A DNA stretch of 64,000 nucleotides. It comes from Aequorivita soesokkakensis (GTDB taxonomy: Bacteria > Bacteroidota > Bacteroidia > Flavobacteriales > Flavobacteriaceae). Below are positions 8,303 to 17,424 of the stretch, piece by piece. Numbering within the stretch: position 1 is the first letter of the stretch; every line of letters starts with the position of its first letter. A program made the translations under genes and the position numbers. The DNA is taken from NCBI RefSeq assembly GCF_001641085.1, contig NZ_LXIE01000005.1, forward strand, positions 1 through 64,000, written 5' to 3'. The notes under the pieces are model-generated. The model did no database searches, was not told the origin of the DNA, and saw only the letters and a program-made list of their open reading frames with translations.

Positions 8303-9556
8303 ATGCTAAAAACACTTTCCACCACCTTCCTTTTATTACTAACCGTCTTCCCTACTTTCGCCCAAATTGTTGAGAAAGTGGAACCTTCATACATCAGTAC
8401 AATACAGTTTCGCGGTGCTACAGACCTCAGCCAGTTGCCGATTATCCGTCTTGGCGAACAGGTCAATCTATCATTTGACGCCCTTAATGGCGATGAAGAG
8501 GATTATTACTACACCCTCTCGCATTATAATTTTGACTGGTCGCCCAGTGATCTTTCCAAAAGCGAATACCTAGATGGTTTTGATGATGTTCGTATTCAGA
8601 CATACCAAAATTCATTAAATACACTTCAAATATTTTCGCACTACGAACTCACAATCCCCAATCGCGATACCCGGGCTATCCAAAAGAGCGGTAATTATTT
8701 GCTCAGCATCTTTAATGGTGATGGCGACCTAGTATTCACTAGAAAATTCATGGTGATTGAAAACATTGCCACGGTAGCAGTAGAAATAAAACGCGCCCGC
8801 GATTTAAAAGTGATTAATGAAAAACAAGTAGTTCAATTTACCATCAATTCGCCAAACTTGTTATTGATAAATCCAAAGCAGACCGTTAAAACACTAGTGC
8901 TTCAAAACAGCAACCTTAACACTGCAATCACAAATTTGGTTCCCCAATACACTATGGGGAATGAACTGATATATAGATACGACAAGGAAGCATCCTTTGG
9001 CGGTGGCAATGAGTTTCTTGCTTTTGACAATAAGGACGAACGCTCTGCAACTAACGGCGTGCGCTCCATTGAGGTTACCGATGTGTATGAAAATTACCTT
9101 TACACAAACATTCCACGGTATGACAGACCCTACACCTACAATCCAGACATTAACGGAAACTTTGTGGTCAGAAACGTAGATGCCCAAAATCAGGACATTG
9201 AAGCGGAATACGTGCGTATGCATTTTAATCTGCAGTATTATGACGATTTGGGCGATAAGGAATTGCACCTTTACGGCAATTTCAATAACTGGACTATAGA
9301 CGGCAGTACCTATATGAAATATGACCCAACGAGTGACACTTACAGAAACGAAAGATTATTTAAACAAGGGTATTACAACTATAAATACGTTGTTGTAAAC
9401 CGCGACGGAAGCATAGACGAGGGCGCAGTGAGCGGCGATTTTTGGCAAACCGAAAACGATTATACCGTTATAGTCTATTTCCGTGATTTGGGCGCTAGAT
9501 ATGATCGCATCATTGGTGCGGGATATGCCAATTCCACAAACATCAATAACAATTGA
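8303..9556 (+). CDS. Type IX secretion system Plug protein (DUF5103)
   Basis: 417-residue exported protein with a Sec signal peptide (MLKTLSTTFLLLLTVFPTFAQ). The body matches the DUF5103 family, whose Flavobacterium member was found as the Plug that closes the SprA translocon when PorV is absent. It begins with an N-terminal beta-rich domain (YYYTLSHYNFDWSPSDLSKSEYLDGF). The C-terminal third (LYGNFNNWTIDGSTYMKYD) resembles an E-set/CBM48-like fold. It would act in the periplasm at the outer membrane and fits the PorT gene and T9SS cargos nearby. Confidence 0.8.
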   Translation: MLKTLSTTFLLLLTVFPTFAQIVEKVEPSYISTIQFRGATDLSQLPIIRLGEQVNLSFDALNGDEEDYYYTLSHYNFDWSPSDLSKSEYLDGFDDVRIQTYQNSLNTLQIFSHYELTIPNRDTRAIQKSGNYLLSIFNGDGDLVFTRKFMVIENIATVAVEIKRARDLKVINEKQVVQFTINSPNLLLINPKQTVKTLVLQNSNLNTAITNLVPQYTMGNELIYRYDKEASFGGGNEFLAFDNKDERSATNGVRSIEVTDVYENYLYTNIPRYDRPYTYNPDINGNFVVRNVDAQNQDIEAEYVRMHFNLQYYDDLGDKELHLYGNFNNWTIDGSTYMKYDPTSDTYRNERLFKQGYYNYKYVVVNRDGSIDEGAVSGDFWQTENDYTVIVYFRDLGARYDRIIGAGYANSTNINNN

Positions 9557-9603
9557 TTTATTAAAATAGAAGTTGAAGTGACGATTCCTTTTTTTAAATA
9601 GCA

Positions 9604-10704
9604 ATGAAACGCAAAAAAAAAGAAAATTCCAGCGGGAGAAAATCGTTGCAATATCGCGGCAATAAATGCTTAAACTGCGAACAACCCCTTGATATAAGCG
9701 ACGTTTATTGTCCCTATTGTTCCCAGTTGAACAGCCACAAAAAGCTTTCCATAAAAGATTTTTTTCTGGAATTTTTAAGCAGTATTCTGGTTTACGACTC
9801 GCGACTGCGCAATACCCTCAAAGATTTGTTGTTTCGTCCGGGAGTCATTACCCGCAATTATGCCAAGGGACAACGTTTAAAATACGCCAATCCGTTCCGC
9901 TTCTTTTTGAGCGTTTCCATAATCTATTTTTTGGTGAATGGCCTGCTGGATGTGATAAATCCTGGGGTGGATGATAATAATGCAGTAAACTTCAACTCCA
10001 AGCTGGCCGATCGTTCCTTTGTAGATTCATTGAGCCAAAACATTGCGGCAACAACTTCAAACGCTATCAACATAGCAGATTCCATTAAAAAAATGCAATC
10101 CCCAAAAGAACTAAAGTACATTTCAGATAAAGAACTGGATACAATGTCTTTAATGAAAAGTTATACCGAAAGGTTCTCCCTCTACAATGATTTTTACGAA
10201 AAATACAAAATAAAAAACGCCGAGATAGCTCTGGACAGCCTGCACCACAAAAATACTTCGTTTAATAGATGGATCTATTCAAAAAATATCACAGTAGATA
10301 AAATTAAGGAAAACCCTTCCGCTTTTATTAAATACGTCATTTCCAAAATACCCTTTTTCCTCTTTTTCTTTACCCCATTTTTCGCCTTCTTTTTCTGGCT
10401 GGTTTATTCAAAGAAAAAGTACACCTATATGGAACACATGATTTTCATCTTCCATATATTCAGTTTTATCTTTTTGGCGATGCTCCTTTTTATACTTCCC
10501 GATTTTATAATTGGCACCAAGTTTTTTGTTGGCTGCCTCTTCGTTTTTATTGGGCCAATTTATTTCTACAAGGCTTTGCGTAATTTTTACGGGCAGGGAA
10601 GAGTGATAACTTTAATAAAATTTGTATTTTTAAACACTGTGTTTGTAATAGGATTGACTTTTGCCGCGATGATTTTTGTGGCCGCAAGCGCAGCAATCTA
10701 TTAA
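9604..10704 (+). CDS. DUF3667 membrane protein with N-terminal zinc ribbon
   Basis: 366 residues. An N-terminal zinc ribbon is formed by Cys22, Cys25, Cys36 and Cys39 (KCLNCEQPLD...YCPYCSQ), followed by the DUF3667 signature (LKDLLFRPGVITRNYAKGQRLKYANPFRFF). At least five hydrophobic segments follow (around residues 98-115, 245-265, 275-300, 305-325 and 335-360). The function of the family is unknown. ApaG follows after 2 bp, suggesting one transcript. Confidence 0.85.
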   Translation: MKRKKKENSSGRKSLQYRGNKCLNCEQPLDISDVYCPYCSQLNSHKKLSIKDFFLEFLSSILVYDSRLRNTLKDLLFRPGVITRNYAKGQRLKYANPFRFFLSVSIIYFLVNGLLDVINPGVDDNNAVNFNSKLADRSFVDSLSQNIAATTSNAINIADSIKKMQSPKELKYISDKELDTMSLMKSYTERFSLYNDFYEKYKIKNAEIALDSLHHKNTSFNRWIYSKNITVDKIKENPSAFIKYVISKIPFFLFFFTPFFAFFFWLVYSKKKYTYMEHMIFIFHIFSFIFLAMLLFILPDFIIGTKFFVGCLFVFIGPIYFYKALRNFYGQGRVITLIKFVFLNTVFVIGLTFAAMIFVAASAAIY

Positions 10705-10706
10705 AA

Positions 10707-11093
10707 ATGGTGCAACAAGTAACACAAGGAATTAAAATTTCGGTAAAAACCGAATTTGACGGCACGTTTTACAAAAACCGTAAAATGCAGTATGCCTTTG
10801 CCTATACCGTTACCATTGAAAACCAAAGTAAGGATACAGTCCAGCTCACCGCCCGCTCGTGGAAAATCAAGGATTCCCTTAACAACACTGAAATTGTGGA
10901 AGGCGAAGGCGTTATAGGCCAAAAACCTATTTTGCAACCCGGCGAAAAACACGCTTACACCAGTGGATGTCTGCTCTATTCCCCCTTCGGATCTATGAAA
11001 GGGCACTATAATATGGTGAACTTCGCGACCACCCGAAAGTTTAGGGTTTCCATCCCTCTTTTCAATTTGAGTGCTCCTTTTTCTATGAATTAG
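10707..11093 (+). CDS. apaG: ApaG family protein (Co2+/Mg2+ efflux-linked)
   Basis: 128-residue single-domain protein with a fibronectin type III-like beta sandwich. The conserved GEGVIGQKPILQPGEKHAYTSG core and the ending with SIPLFNLSAPF are diagnostic. In Salmonella the family was linked to cobalt resistance and magnesium efflux, but the mechanism is not settled. It starts 2 bp after the DUF3667 gene and converges on the NRDE gene. Confidence 0.92.
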   Translation: MVQQVTQGIKISVKTEFDGTFYKNRKMQYAFAYTVTIENQSKDTVQLTARSWKIKDSLNNTEIVEGEGVIGQKPILQPGEKHAYTSGCLLYSPFGSMKGHYNMVNFATTRKFRVSIPLFNLSAPFSMN

Positions 11094-11128
11094 ACCCCTA
11101 ACCTCCAAAGAAGGAAACGAAACTCTGG

Positions 11129-11842
11129 TTACTGCGTATTGATTACTGAATCACCGATCTTACCTGTTTGCAAATCTTCATAACGCATTTCTATAACATC
11201 TTCCTTTTTGGAAATCTGGGTAATGCTTTTCGTTTTTATAAAACCGCGATCCATAATAAGATTGCTGTTTAAATCCCCCTCACCCGCTGTTTTGTGGAAT
11301 TGAAGCAGTTCCTCTTCCGAAGGTTTTATGGTTTCAAACAAAAATGCTGAAAACCACTGTTCACGCTTTTTCTTCAAATTTTCAGGATATAATGGCGAAG
11401 AAGACCAAATTTGTGGCGCCAAAGGTTCTTCGGAAAAATGATACGTTTCGCCATCCCAAACCAATTGAAACAATTGGACTTCAGCTTCCCATTCAATCAA
11501 AACTGCCGTAAACGGTTCTATTCCGCTAAAATCATAGCTTTCAATTTCCTTTTTTAAATTGTCTGATTTCAATAAATCTTTTACGACCAATCCCCTACTT
11601 TTTCTGTAAAAAGCTTCCCGTTTGTGAGCCACAAACCCACCGTTCATCAAACAGACAATTCGTTTTTTATCACTTGCACCAATCCACGTTCCTCCGGCCA
11701 CGGCGTCTTTTGGGTAAAGCAATTTTACATTATCTTCTTCATAAATTCCTGGCGGAAAAGTTTCACGTCCCGGAGCTTCATCACGATTGGAAGTTAGGAT
11801 AAAATCGTTGTTGGTTTTTGGGATAAAAGTTATTGTGCACAT
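11129..11842 (-). CDS. NRDE/TANGO2 family protein
   Basis: 237-residue protein whose N-terminus (MCTITFIPKTNNDFILTSNRDE) has the family-defining Cys2 and NRDE motif, followed by WIGASDKKRIVCLMNGG. Bacterial TANGO2 homologues are cytoplasmic; proposed roles in heme or lipid handling are not proven. It stands alone on the minus strand, divergent from pruA across a repeat-rich spacer. Confidence 0.85.
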   Translation of the reverse strand: MCTITFIPKTNNDFILTSNRDEAPGRETFPPGIYEEDNVKLLYPKDAVAGGTWIGASDKKRIVCLMNGGFVAHKREAFYRKSRGLVVKDLLKSDNLKKEIESYDFSGIEPFTAVLIEWEAEVQLFQLVWDGETYHFSEEPLAPQIWSSSPLYPENLKKKREQWFSAFLFETIKPSEEELLQFHKTAGEGDLNSNLIMDRGFIKTKSITQISKKEDVIEMRYEDLQTGKIGDSVINTQ

Positions 11843-11853
11843 ACGTTAAATTT

Positions 11854-11966
11854 GAAATTCCAAATAACAAACACCAAATTCCAAATAAAATTCCAAACAA
11901 CAAGTGCCAAATTCCAAAAAAAAAGAGAAACCAATTTGTAATTGGGGATTTCAAGGTTTGGTGTTT
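11854..11966. repeat. AAATTCCAA repeat cluster with nested inverted repeats
   Basis: At least four copies of a core close to AAATTCCAAA lie at 11855-11920, joined by ACAAACACC-type spacers. AAACACCAAA (11869-11878) has an exact complement TTTGGTGTTT at 11957-11966, and inside this pair CCAATT (11931-11936) and AATTGG (11940-11945) form a short hairpin. The element sits between the divergent NRDE and pruA genes. It looks like the degenerate intergenic repeats often seen in Flavobacteriaceae; it is not a CRISPR. Confidence 0.6.
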
Positions 11967-11975
11967 CCATTTTTG

Positions 11976-11983
11976 TACCTTTG
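11976..11983 (+). promoter_or_regulatory. -7 box of the pruA promoter
   Basis: TACCTTTG is an exact TAnnTTTG match 31 bp before the pruA ATG. A TTTG lies only 15 bp upstream (11957-11960), slightly short for a -33 element, and it falls inside the inverted-repeat arm, so the upstream element is uncertain. Confidence 0.55.
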
Positions 11984-12014
11984 CACTCTTCATAAATAGA
12001 AAAATAAAAAAGTT

Positions 12015-13640
12015 ATGGGAAATGGATTTTTTGAAGTGCCAATCGCCGTAAACGAACCTGTAAAAAGCTATGCGCCAGGTTCACCGGAACGTGAGGAAGT
12101 ACTTAAAACTTACAAAGAAATGTATAAGGCAAAAATAGACGTGCCTTTATTTATCAACGGAAAAGAGGTTAAAACCAAAGAAACTGCTACTATGTCTCCG
12201 CCGCACGACCATAAGCACGTGCTTGGAACCTATTATAAAGCAACCAAAAAAAATGTGGAAGAAGCAATTGAAACTGCTTTGGAAGCCAGAAAAAAATGGG
12301 CCGTTATGCCGTGGGAACAACGTGCGGGAATCTTTCTTCGCGCTGCCGAATTGCTTGCCGGACCCTACAGAGCTAAAATAAACGCAGCTACCATGCTCGC
12401 CCAGTCCAAAAATATTTATCAGGCAGAAATTGATTCGGCATGTGAGCTTATTGACTTTTTAAGATTCAACGTTCAGTATATGACCGAGATTTATGCCGAG
12501 CAACCAGAATCTACTTCCGCAGCCTGGAACCGAATTGAATACCGTCCATTGGAAGGTTTTATTTATGCAATCACTCCTTTCAACTTTACAGCTATTGCCG
12601 GAAACCTTCCCGCAAGCGCCGCTTTGATGGGGAATGTTGTTGTATGGAAACCGAGTAATGCCCAAATATATTCCGCAAAAGTGATTATGGATGTATTCCG
12701 TGAGGCTGGTGTTCCCGCAGGTGTAATCAATATGGTTATGGGAGATCCTGCAATGATTTCGGACACGCTAATGGCAAGTCCAGATTTCAGCGGGGTTCAC
12801 TTTACAGGCTCTACTGGTGTTTTTCAGGGAATTTGGAAAAATATTGGTGATAACATAAAAAATTACAAAACCTATCCACGTATCGTTGGGGAAACTGGCG
12901 GAAAAGATTTCATTGTTGCGCACAAAACATCAAACCCTAAGCAAGTTGCAACCGCAATGGCCCGCGGTGCCTTTGAATATCAAGGTCAAAAATGTAGCGC
13001 CGCTAGCCGTTGCTATATTCCAAAAAGCATTTGGAAAGACGTCAAAGAATATTTGGTTGATGATATCCGCTCCTTCAAAATGGGAACTCCGGAAGATATG
13101 GGCAACTTCATAAACGCTGTTATTCACGAAAGCTCTTTTGACAAACTTGCAAGCTATATAGACCAAGCCAAAAAGGATAAAAATGTTGAAATAATTGCTG
13201 GCGGGAATTATGACAAAAGCAAAGGCTACTTTATTGAACCTACTGTAATTGTAACAAAAGATCCAAAATACACTACCATGTGTACTGAACTTTTTGGGCC
13301 TGTGCTTACCGTGTATGTTTATGACGATAATAAATGGGAAGAAACCTTGCATTTGGTTGATGAAACCAGTGAATATGCCTTAACAGGTGCTGTTTTCAGT
13401 GAAGATAGATATGCTTTGGAAGAAGCTGTGAAAATTCTTGAAAACGCTGCGGGTAATTTCTACATCAACGACAAGCCTACGGGAGCCGTAGTTGGTCAAC
13501 AGCCATTTGGTGGTGCACGCGCTAGCGGAACCAACGACAAAGCTGGAAGTAAGCAAAATCTGTATCGCTGGATTTCACCAAGAATGGTGAAGGAGACTTT
13601 TGTTTCGCCAACAGATTACAGATATCCTTTCTTAGGATAG
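12015..13640 (+). CDS. pruA: L-glutamate gamma-semialdehyde dehydrogenase
   Basis: Oxidises glutamate semialdehyde (P5C) to glutamate with NAD+, the second step of proline breakdown. The 541 residues form one aldehyde dehydrogenase domain with general-base Glu293 (VGETGGKDF), nucleophile Cys327 (GQKCSAASR) and the P5C-specific C-terminus (GGARASGTNDKAG, then YRWISPRMVKETF). It is the stand-alone enzyme; the PutA proline dehydrogenase is not fused and not nearby. The -7 box at 11976 and the terminator at 13661-13695 make it a single-gene transcript. Confidence 0.96.
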   Translation: MGNGFFEVPIAVNEPVKSYAPGSPEREEVLKTYKEMYKAKIDVPLFINGKEVKTKETATMSPPHDHKHVLGTYYKATKKNVEEAIETALEARKKWAVMPWEQRAGIFLRAAELLAGPYRAKINAATMLAQSKNIYQAEIDSACELIDFLRFNVQYMTEIYAEQPESTSAAWNRIEYRPLEGFIYAITPFNFTAIAGNLPASAALMGNVVVWKPSNAQIYSAKVIMDVFREAGVPAGVINMVMGDPAMISDTLMASPDFSGVHFTGSTGVFQGIWKNIGDNIKNYKTYPRIVGETGGKDFIVAHKTSNPKQVATAMARGAFEYQGQKCSAASRCYIPKSIWKDVKEYLVDDIRSFKMGTPEDMGNFINAVIHESSFDKLASYIDQAKKDKNVEIIAGGNYDKSKGYFIEPTVIVTKDPKYTTMCTELFGPVLTVYVYDDNKWEETLHLVDETSEYALTGAVFSEDRYALEEAVKILENAAGNFYINDKPTGAVVGQQPFGGARASGTNDKAGSKQNLYRWISPRMVKETFVSPTDYRYPFLG

Positions 13641-13660
13641 TATTCAAATTGAAGTATTAA

Positions 13661-13695
13661 AAAAGCCCGTTTTGATTATTTCAAGACGGGCTTTT
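13661..13695 (+). terminator. Bidirectional terminator after pruA
   Basis: A 15-bp stem (AAAAGCCCGT at 13661-13670 paired with ACGGGCTTTT at 13686-13695, continued inward with one G-U pair) and a 5-nt loop, with T-rich flanks on both strands. It separates pruA from the convergent Omp28-type gene. Confidence 0.85.
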
Positions 13696-13716
13696 AAATT
13701 TTATTAAAGTTTTATT

Positions 13717-15018
13717 TTACTGGAAAATTTTATTTTCACCCAGCTCAGCGTGTTGCGAATTTTTTGCGCTATTGTCAGCTTTCACTACCATTACCACAAA
13801 ACTTAAATTGTCTGCATTGTATTCTGCGGGTACCGTAAATGTATAGTTCTTTGAGTAAACCTGATAAGCAGAAGTTTCAGGAATAGCATCCCCAAACAAG
13901 TTTGATAGGGAATTTCTTAAAGCATCATTGTGCACAAAATCTGGAATTGGATTACCTTGTCCGTAATATGGATGGCCCTCCACTGTGTTGAAATAATTGG
14001 CCTGCGGAGCCACAACGCCACTTTCTATTAAATAAACCACCAGTTTATCGCCCGGTTCTGAACCATTTGCATATACCACTTTAACATCTACGGAAAGATT
14101 TGAACCGTTTATCTGTGAGTTAATTGCTACGGATAAATCTGTTTCTGCACCTGCAAGATTGGTTACTGCCGTAAAATCATAAGGATCATTCCAAGCTTCC
14201 GTTCTATTTAATTGGGTTTGTGGAAAACTGTCCGGCACATTAAATTCATCTTGAAGATCTTCAATCTGCGCAAAATCCATTGGGTCAGGAATGCTTATCG
14301 CTGTTTTATGAATGGCAACTACTGAAATATAAGGAGTAAGCTCTTTTGCATGATCAATAGCAACCAATGCATCTAGGCAATAGCCACACCAAGTTCCGGT
14401 ATAATCCTCAATAACTACATTTCTTTTTGGAATGTAAACCGAAAAATCTTTTACTGGAGTTGTAAAGGTTTCATTGTTAACCATATATTCTGCATAAACC
14501 TCAAAATTTCCTTCACTTGCGGAAGAAAACGTAAACCCAGAAATTGCATTTCCATTTACATAAAAGGTTGCATCAGAAGCCGTGTTGTTACCGTTTGAGT
14601 CAAAGAGACCAAAAGTAACGGTCTGGTTTTTCATTGCTCTTGAAACATCAACAGTCAAAGCTCTTTCAGTAGGCGCAAGTACTTCAAAGTTAAGAATATT
14701 ACTATTGATATTTTCATAAACAGCTTTCACTGTATATGTTCCTGTGGTGTTAAAAGTATATGACGGTTCTTGGATTTCAGCATCATTTACATATATTTTT
14801 GAAGAAGAAGTATAATCTTCGCCGTCACTTCCGGTTATAGTGAAAGTAACCATTTCACCAGTTGACAATACCTCAAGTTCGCCATCACCCGCGTCGCTTT
14901 TAAGGGCAATAGAAAGGCTCTGGGCTGGGGTTCCAATTGGATCTTCTTTTTTGCTACAGGCAGCAATTGCCACAAAAACAAAGAGAATCATAAATTTAAA
15001 ATAGGGATAGGTTTTCAT
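13717..15018 (-). CDS. Omp28-like lipoprotein with thioredoxin-type CxxC
   Basis: 433-residue exported lipoprotein: hydrophobic signal, then lipobox AIAAC with Cys21. The N-terminal half contains two Ig-like beta modules (about residues 30-200). The C-terminal half is the Omp28 family domain and begins with a thioredoxin-like active site (DYTGTWCGYCLDALVAIDHA). Omp28 is named after a Porphyromonas outer-membrane protein; its reaction is unknown, though the CxxC suggests thiol chemistry. It is divergent from the TlpA-type gene, and a second Omp28-type gene lies at 18534. Confidence 0.8.
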   Translation of the reverse strand: MKTYPYFKFMILFVFVAIAACSKKEDPIGTPAQSLSIALKSDAGDGELEVLSTGEMVTFTITGSDGEDYTSSSKIYVNDAEIQEPSYTFNTTGTYTVKAVYENINSNILNFEVLAPTERALTVDVSRAMKNQTVTFGLFDSNGNNTASDATFYVNGNAISGFTFSSASEGNFEVYAEYMVNNETFTTPVKDFSVYIPKRNVVIEDYTGTWCGYCLDALVAIDHAKELTPYISVVAIHKTAISIPDPMDFAQIEDLQDEFNVPDSFPQTQLNRTEAWNDPYDFTAVTNLAGAETDLSVAINSQINGSNLSVDVKVVYANGSEPGDKLVVYLIESGVVAPQANYFNTVEGHPYYGQGNPIPDFVHNDALRNSLSNLFGDAIPETSAYQVYSKNYTFTVPAEYNADNLSFVVMVVKADNSAKNSQHAELGENKIFQ

Positions 15019-15177
15019 GATAAATTATTAAAAATGAAGTGCGCTAATATAATCTATTTATAAAAAAAGGCACGGTTTTGGAATGTTAAATCCATAAATT
15101 TCAAAAAAACAAATTAAGTTTTTATTAAAAATAACTTAATATTGCTACTCTTTAATTAATTGTATAAACTTTATTCG

Positions 15178-15663
15178 ATGAAAAAATTACTTCCCCTTTT
15201 TCTTGTAATGGTATCTTTTTGCGCCATTTCACAAAATGAATTGCCAAAAGTGGATATGACCACGCTAGACGGAAACCCTATCAACTCACAAGAACTTTCT
15301 ACAGACAACAGTGTTGTTGTTGTTTCATTATGGGCTACTTGGTGCGTACCGTGCATAAAAGAGCTGGATGCTATTAGTGAAATGTATCAAGACTGGCAGG
15401 AAGAAACCAATGTAAAACTCTATGCAGTTTCCATTGACGACAGCCGTGGCGTAAAACGCGTAAAGCCTTTGGTTAACGGGAAAGGCTGGGATTACACCAT
15501 TCTTTTAGACACCAACAATGATTTTAAACGCGCCCTTGGAGCAGCAACAGTGCCACTTACCTTATTAGTGAAAAACAACGAAATTGTTTACAGACACTCA
15601 GGTTACAGCCCAGGAGCAGAGATGGAACTTTATGAGAAAATAAAGGAATTCTCAGCCAACTAA
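15178..15663 (+). CDS. TlpA-family thiol:disulfide oxidoreductase
   Basis: Exported thioredoxin-fold protein of 161 residues. The ATG at 15178 gives a good signal peptide (MKKLLPLFLVMVSFCAISQ); the in-frame TTG at 15160 would add six residues before it. The redox site is WATWCVPC (Cys56, Cys59), and the cis-Pro region is seen in AATVPLTLLV. Proteins of this group act in the periplasm on cysteine pairs. It precedes the DUF6029 gene by 26 bp and is probably cotranscribed with it; the linked Omp28 proteins may be partners (inference). Confidence 0.9.
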   Translation: MKKLLPLFLVMVSFCAISQNELPKVDMTTLDGNPINSQELSTDNSVVVVSLWATWCVPCIKELDAISEMYQDWQEETNVKLYAVSIDDSRGVKRVKPLVNGKGWDYTILLDTNNDFKRALGAATVPLTLLVKNNEIVYRHSGYSPGAEMELYEKIKEFSAN

Positions 15664-15689
15664 CTTTTTTTACCAACCAAACTTACAAA

Positions 15690-17351
15690 ATGAAAAAACT
15701 TATTCTTGGAGCCTGTATGTTTATGGGCGCAATCGGATTTTCACAGGACAATGGCTACTTTTTCGGGGGGCTGGAATCCAACTCACAATGGTTATTGGAC
15801 GATGAAGATTTCGGTTTTACCGCACCAGAAGACCAATTTAGATCAAACAATTATTTACAGCTTAATTATACTTTAGGAAAATTTACCGCCGGAGTACAAT
15901 ACGAAGCATATTTGCCTACAGTTTTATTGGGGTATTCGCCAACTTGGGAGAACCAAAATGGAATAGGCACCTACTATCTTAATTTTAAAAACGAAACCTT
16001 GGATATTACCGGAGGTTATTTTTATGAGCAATTTGGTAGTGGATTGATTTTAAGAACTTGGGAAGACCGCCAATTGGGAATCAACAATGCCTTAAAAGGA
16101 CTTCGTGTAAAATTTACCCCAACAGCAGATCTTGATATTACTGGAGTATATGGACAAATAAGAAACGGTTTTGATGTTTCTGAAGGTGTTATGCAAGGCG
16201 TTGATGCCAATTTAGACCTTACTAGCCTTATGAAAGTTGACGCTGTAGACCTAAAGCTTGGCGCAAGCTATGTTGGCAGATACCAATCAAACGGGTCTAA
16301 TGATTCTATTCCTTCAAACGTTAACGCTTACGGCGGAAGGTTGGATTTTGTAGCGAATAATTTTTACGGAGGGGTTGAAGCAATAACAAAAGATCCAGAC
16401 GTAATTGTAAATGAAGGATCCGTTAGCTCTCCGCAGCTTTTTGACGGTACCGCACTTCAAGTAAATTTGGGATATGCACAGAAAGGATTGGGCATCAATT
16501 CTACTTTCAGAAGATTGGAAAATTTCAGTTTTTATGCAGATCGTTATGCCGAAGGAAACGTTTACAATGAACAAATTGTAAATTATGTGCCGGGCCTTAC
16601 CAAGCAACACGATTATTTACTTTCAAATATATATGTCTACAGCGCACAGCCGCGCTTGCTTTTCAATGATACTGAAAAAAGAGCTGGGGAAGTGGGTGCG
16701 CAAGTAGATGTTTATTATTCATTTGACAAAGAATCTACACTTGGAAAACTTGGAACTAAAATAGCCGGAAACTTCTCTTATTGGGCAGGCTTGGAGGCAA
16801 CCTATAACGATGCCGAGCAAACGTATGACGCAAAATTTATAGGTGATGGTGACCGTTATTTCCGTGACCTTAATATTGAGGTGAAAAACCGCTGGTCTTC
16901 AAAATGGAGCTCTATTGCTACCTTTCAAGATGTTATTATTGATAAGGGAGTTGCTGAAGGTGGACCACTGGGCCAACAAGGAGATATTAGAGCGCAAATT
17001 GCAGTAATTGAAGGAACTCGCAAATTTGAAGGCGGAAAAGCACTACGCATGGAATTGCAACATCTATGGATTGATAAAAGCAGAAAAAACGTAGATAGAA
17101 AAAACTGGGCTGCAGGAGTATTGGAATACAATTTTAATACCGCTCTTACCCTTTACGCTGCTGATGCCTGGAATTATGAAGGCGAAGGAAAGCTACACTA
17201 TTACAGCTTTGGCGGAAGTTATACCAAAGGCCCTGCCCGTTTCGCTTTAAACTACGGCCGTCAGCGCGGTGGATTGATATGTGTGGGCGGTGTTTGTAGA
17301 TATGTTCCAGAAAACACTGGTGTTACTGCAAATCTTGTTGTTACTTTCTAA
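15690..17351 (+). CDS. DUF6029 family outer-membrane protein
   Basis: 553 residues with signal peptide (MKKLILGACMFMGAIGFSQ) and alternating amphipathic strands throughout, ending in VTANLVVTF with a terminal Phe, as in outer-membrane beta barrels. I assign it to DUF6029 from its overall sequence pattern (NYLQLNYTLGKFTAGVQYEAYLP); the function is unknown. It follows a TlpA-type oxidoreductase gene closely and is closed by a strong terminator. Confidence 0.72.
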   Translation: MKKLILGACMFMGAIGFSQDNGYFFGGLESNSQWLLDDEDFGFTAPEDQFRSNNYLQLNYTLGKFTAGVQYEAYLPTVLLGYSPTWENQNGIGTYYLNFKNETLDITGGYFYEQFGSGLILRTWEDRQLGINNALKGLRVKFTPTADLDITGVYGQIRNGFDVSEGVMQGVDANLDLTSLMKVDAVDLKLGASYVGRYQSNGSNDSIPSNVNAYGGRLDFVANNFYGGVEAITKDPDVIVNEGSVSSPQLFDGTALQVNLGYAQKGLGINSTFRRLENFSFYADRYAEGNVYNEQIVNYVPGLTKQHDYLLSNIYVYSAQPRLLFNDTEKRAGEVGAQVDVYYSFDKESTLGKLGTKIAGNFSYWAGLEATYNDAEQTYDAKFIGDGDRYFRDLNIEVKNRWSSKWSSIATFQDVIIDKGVAEGGPLGQQGDIRAQIAVIEGTRKFEGGKALRMELQHLWIDKSRKNVDRKNWAAGVLEYNFNTALTLYAADAWNYEGEGKLHYYSFGGSYTKGPARFALNYGRQRGGLICVGGVCRYVPENTGVTANLVVTF

Positions 17352-17372
17352 GAATTTAAAAACCTTATAAAT

Positions 17373-17407
17373 AAAAAAGGCTCCGAAATTATTCGGAGCC
17401 TTTTTTT
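17373..17407 (+). terminator. Bidirectional terminator after the DUF6029 gene
   Basis: GGCTCCGAA (17379-17387) and its complement (17392-17400) form a stem extended by A/T pairs with a 4-nt loop, followed by seven T. A-rich on the other side, so it also serves the convergent gene that ends at 17425. Confidence 0.9.
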
Positions 17408-17424
17408 ATTTAATTCGTTTGGAA

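Noticed and set aside
8167-8373. 68-residue plus-strand frame overlapping the Plug gene start
   Set aside because: Composition is rich in His/Asn/Arg with no pattern, and half lies out of frame within the Plug signal peptide region.
11854-11966. CRISPR-like appearance of spaced AAATTCCAA repeats
   Set aside because: Repeats are about 10 bp and degenerate, spacers are not of even length and no cas gene is near.
11781-12051. Overlapping small frames on both strands before pruA with repeats such as LLFGI
   Set aside because: They only translate the AAATTCCAA intergenic repeat, so the repetitive peptide is a by-product.
12930-13352. 140-residue minus-strand frame within pruA
   Set aside because: Opposite to the catalytic Cys region of PruA, Phe/Ile-rich and without recognisable domain; antisense shadow.
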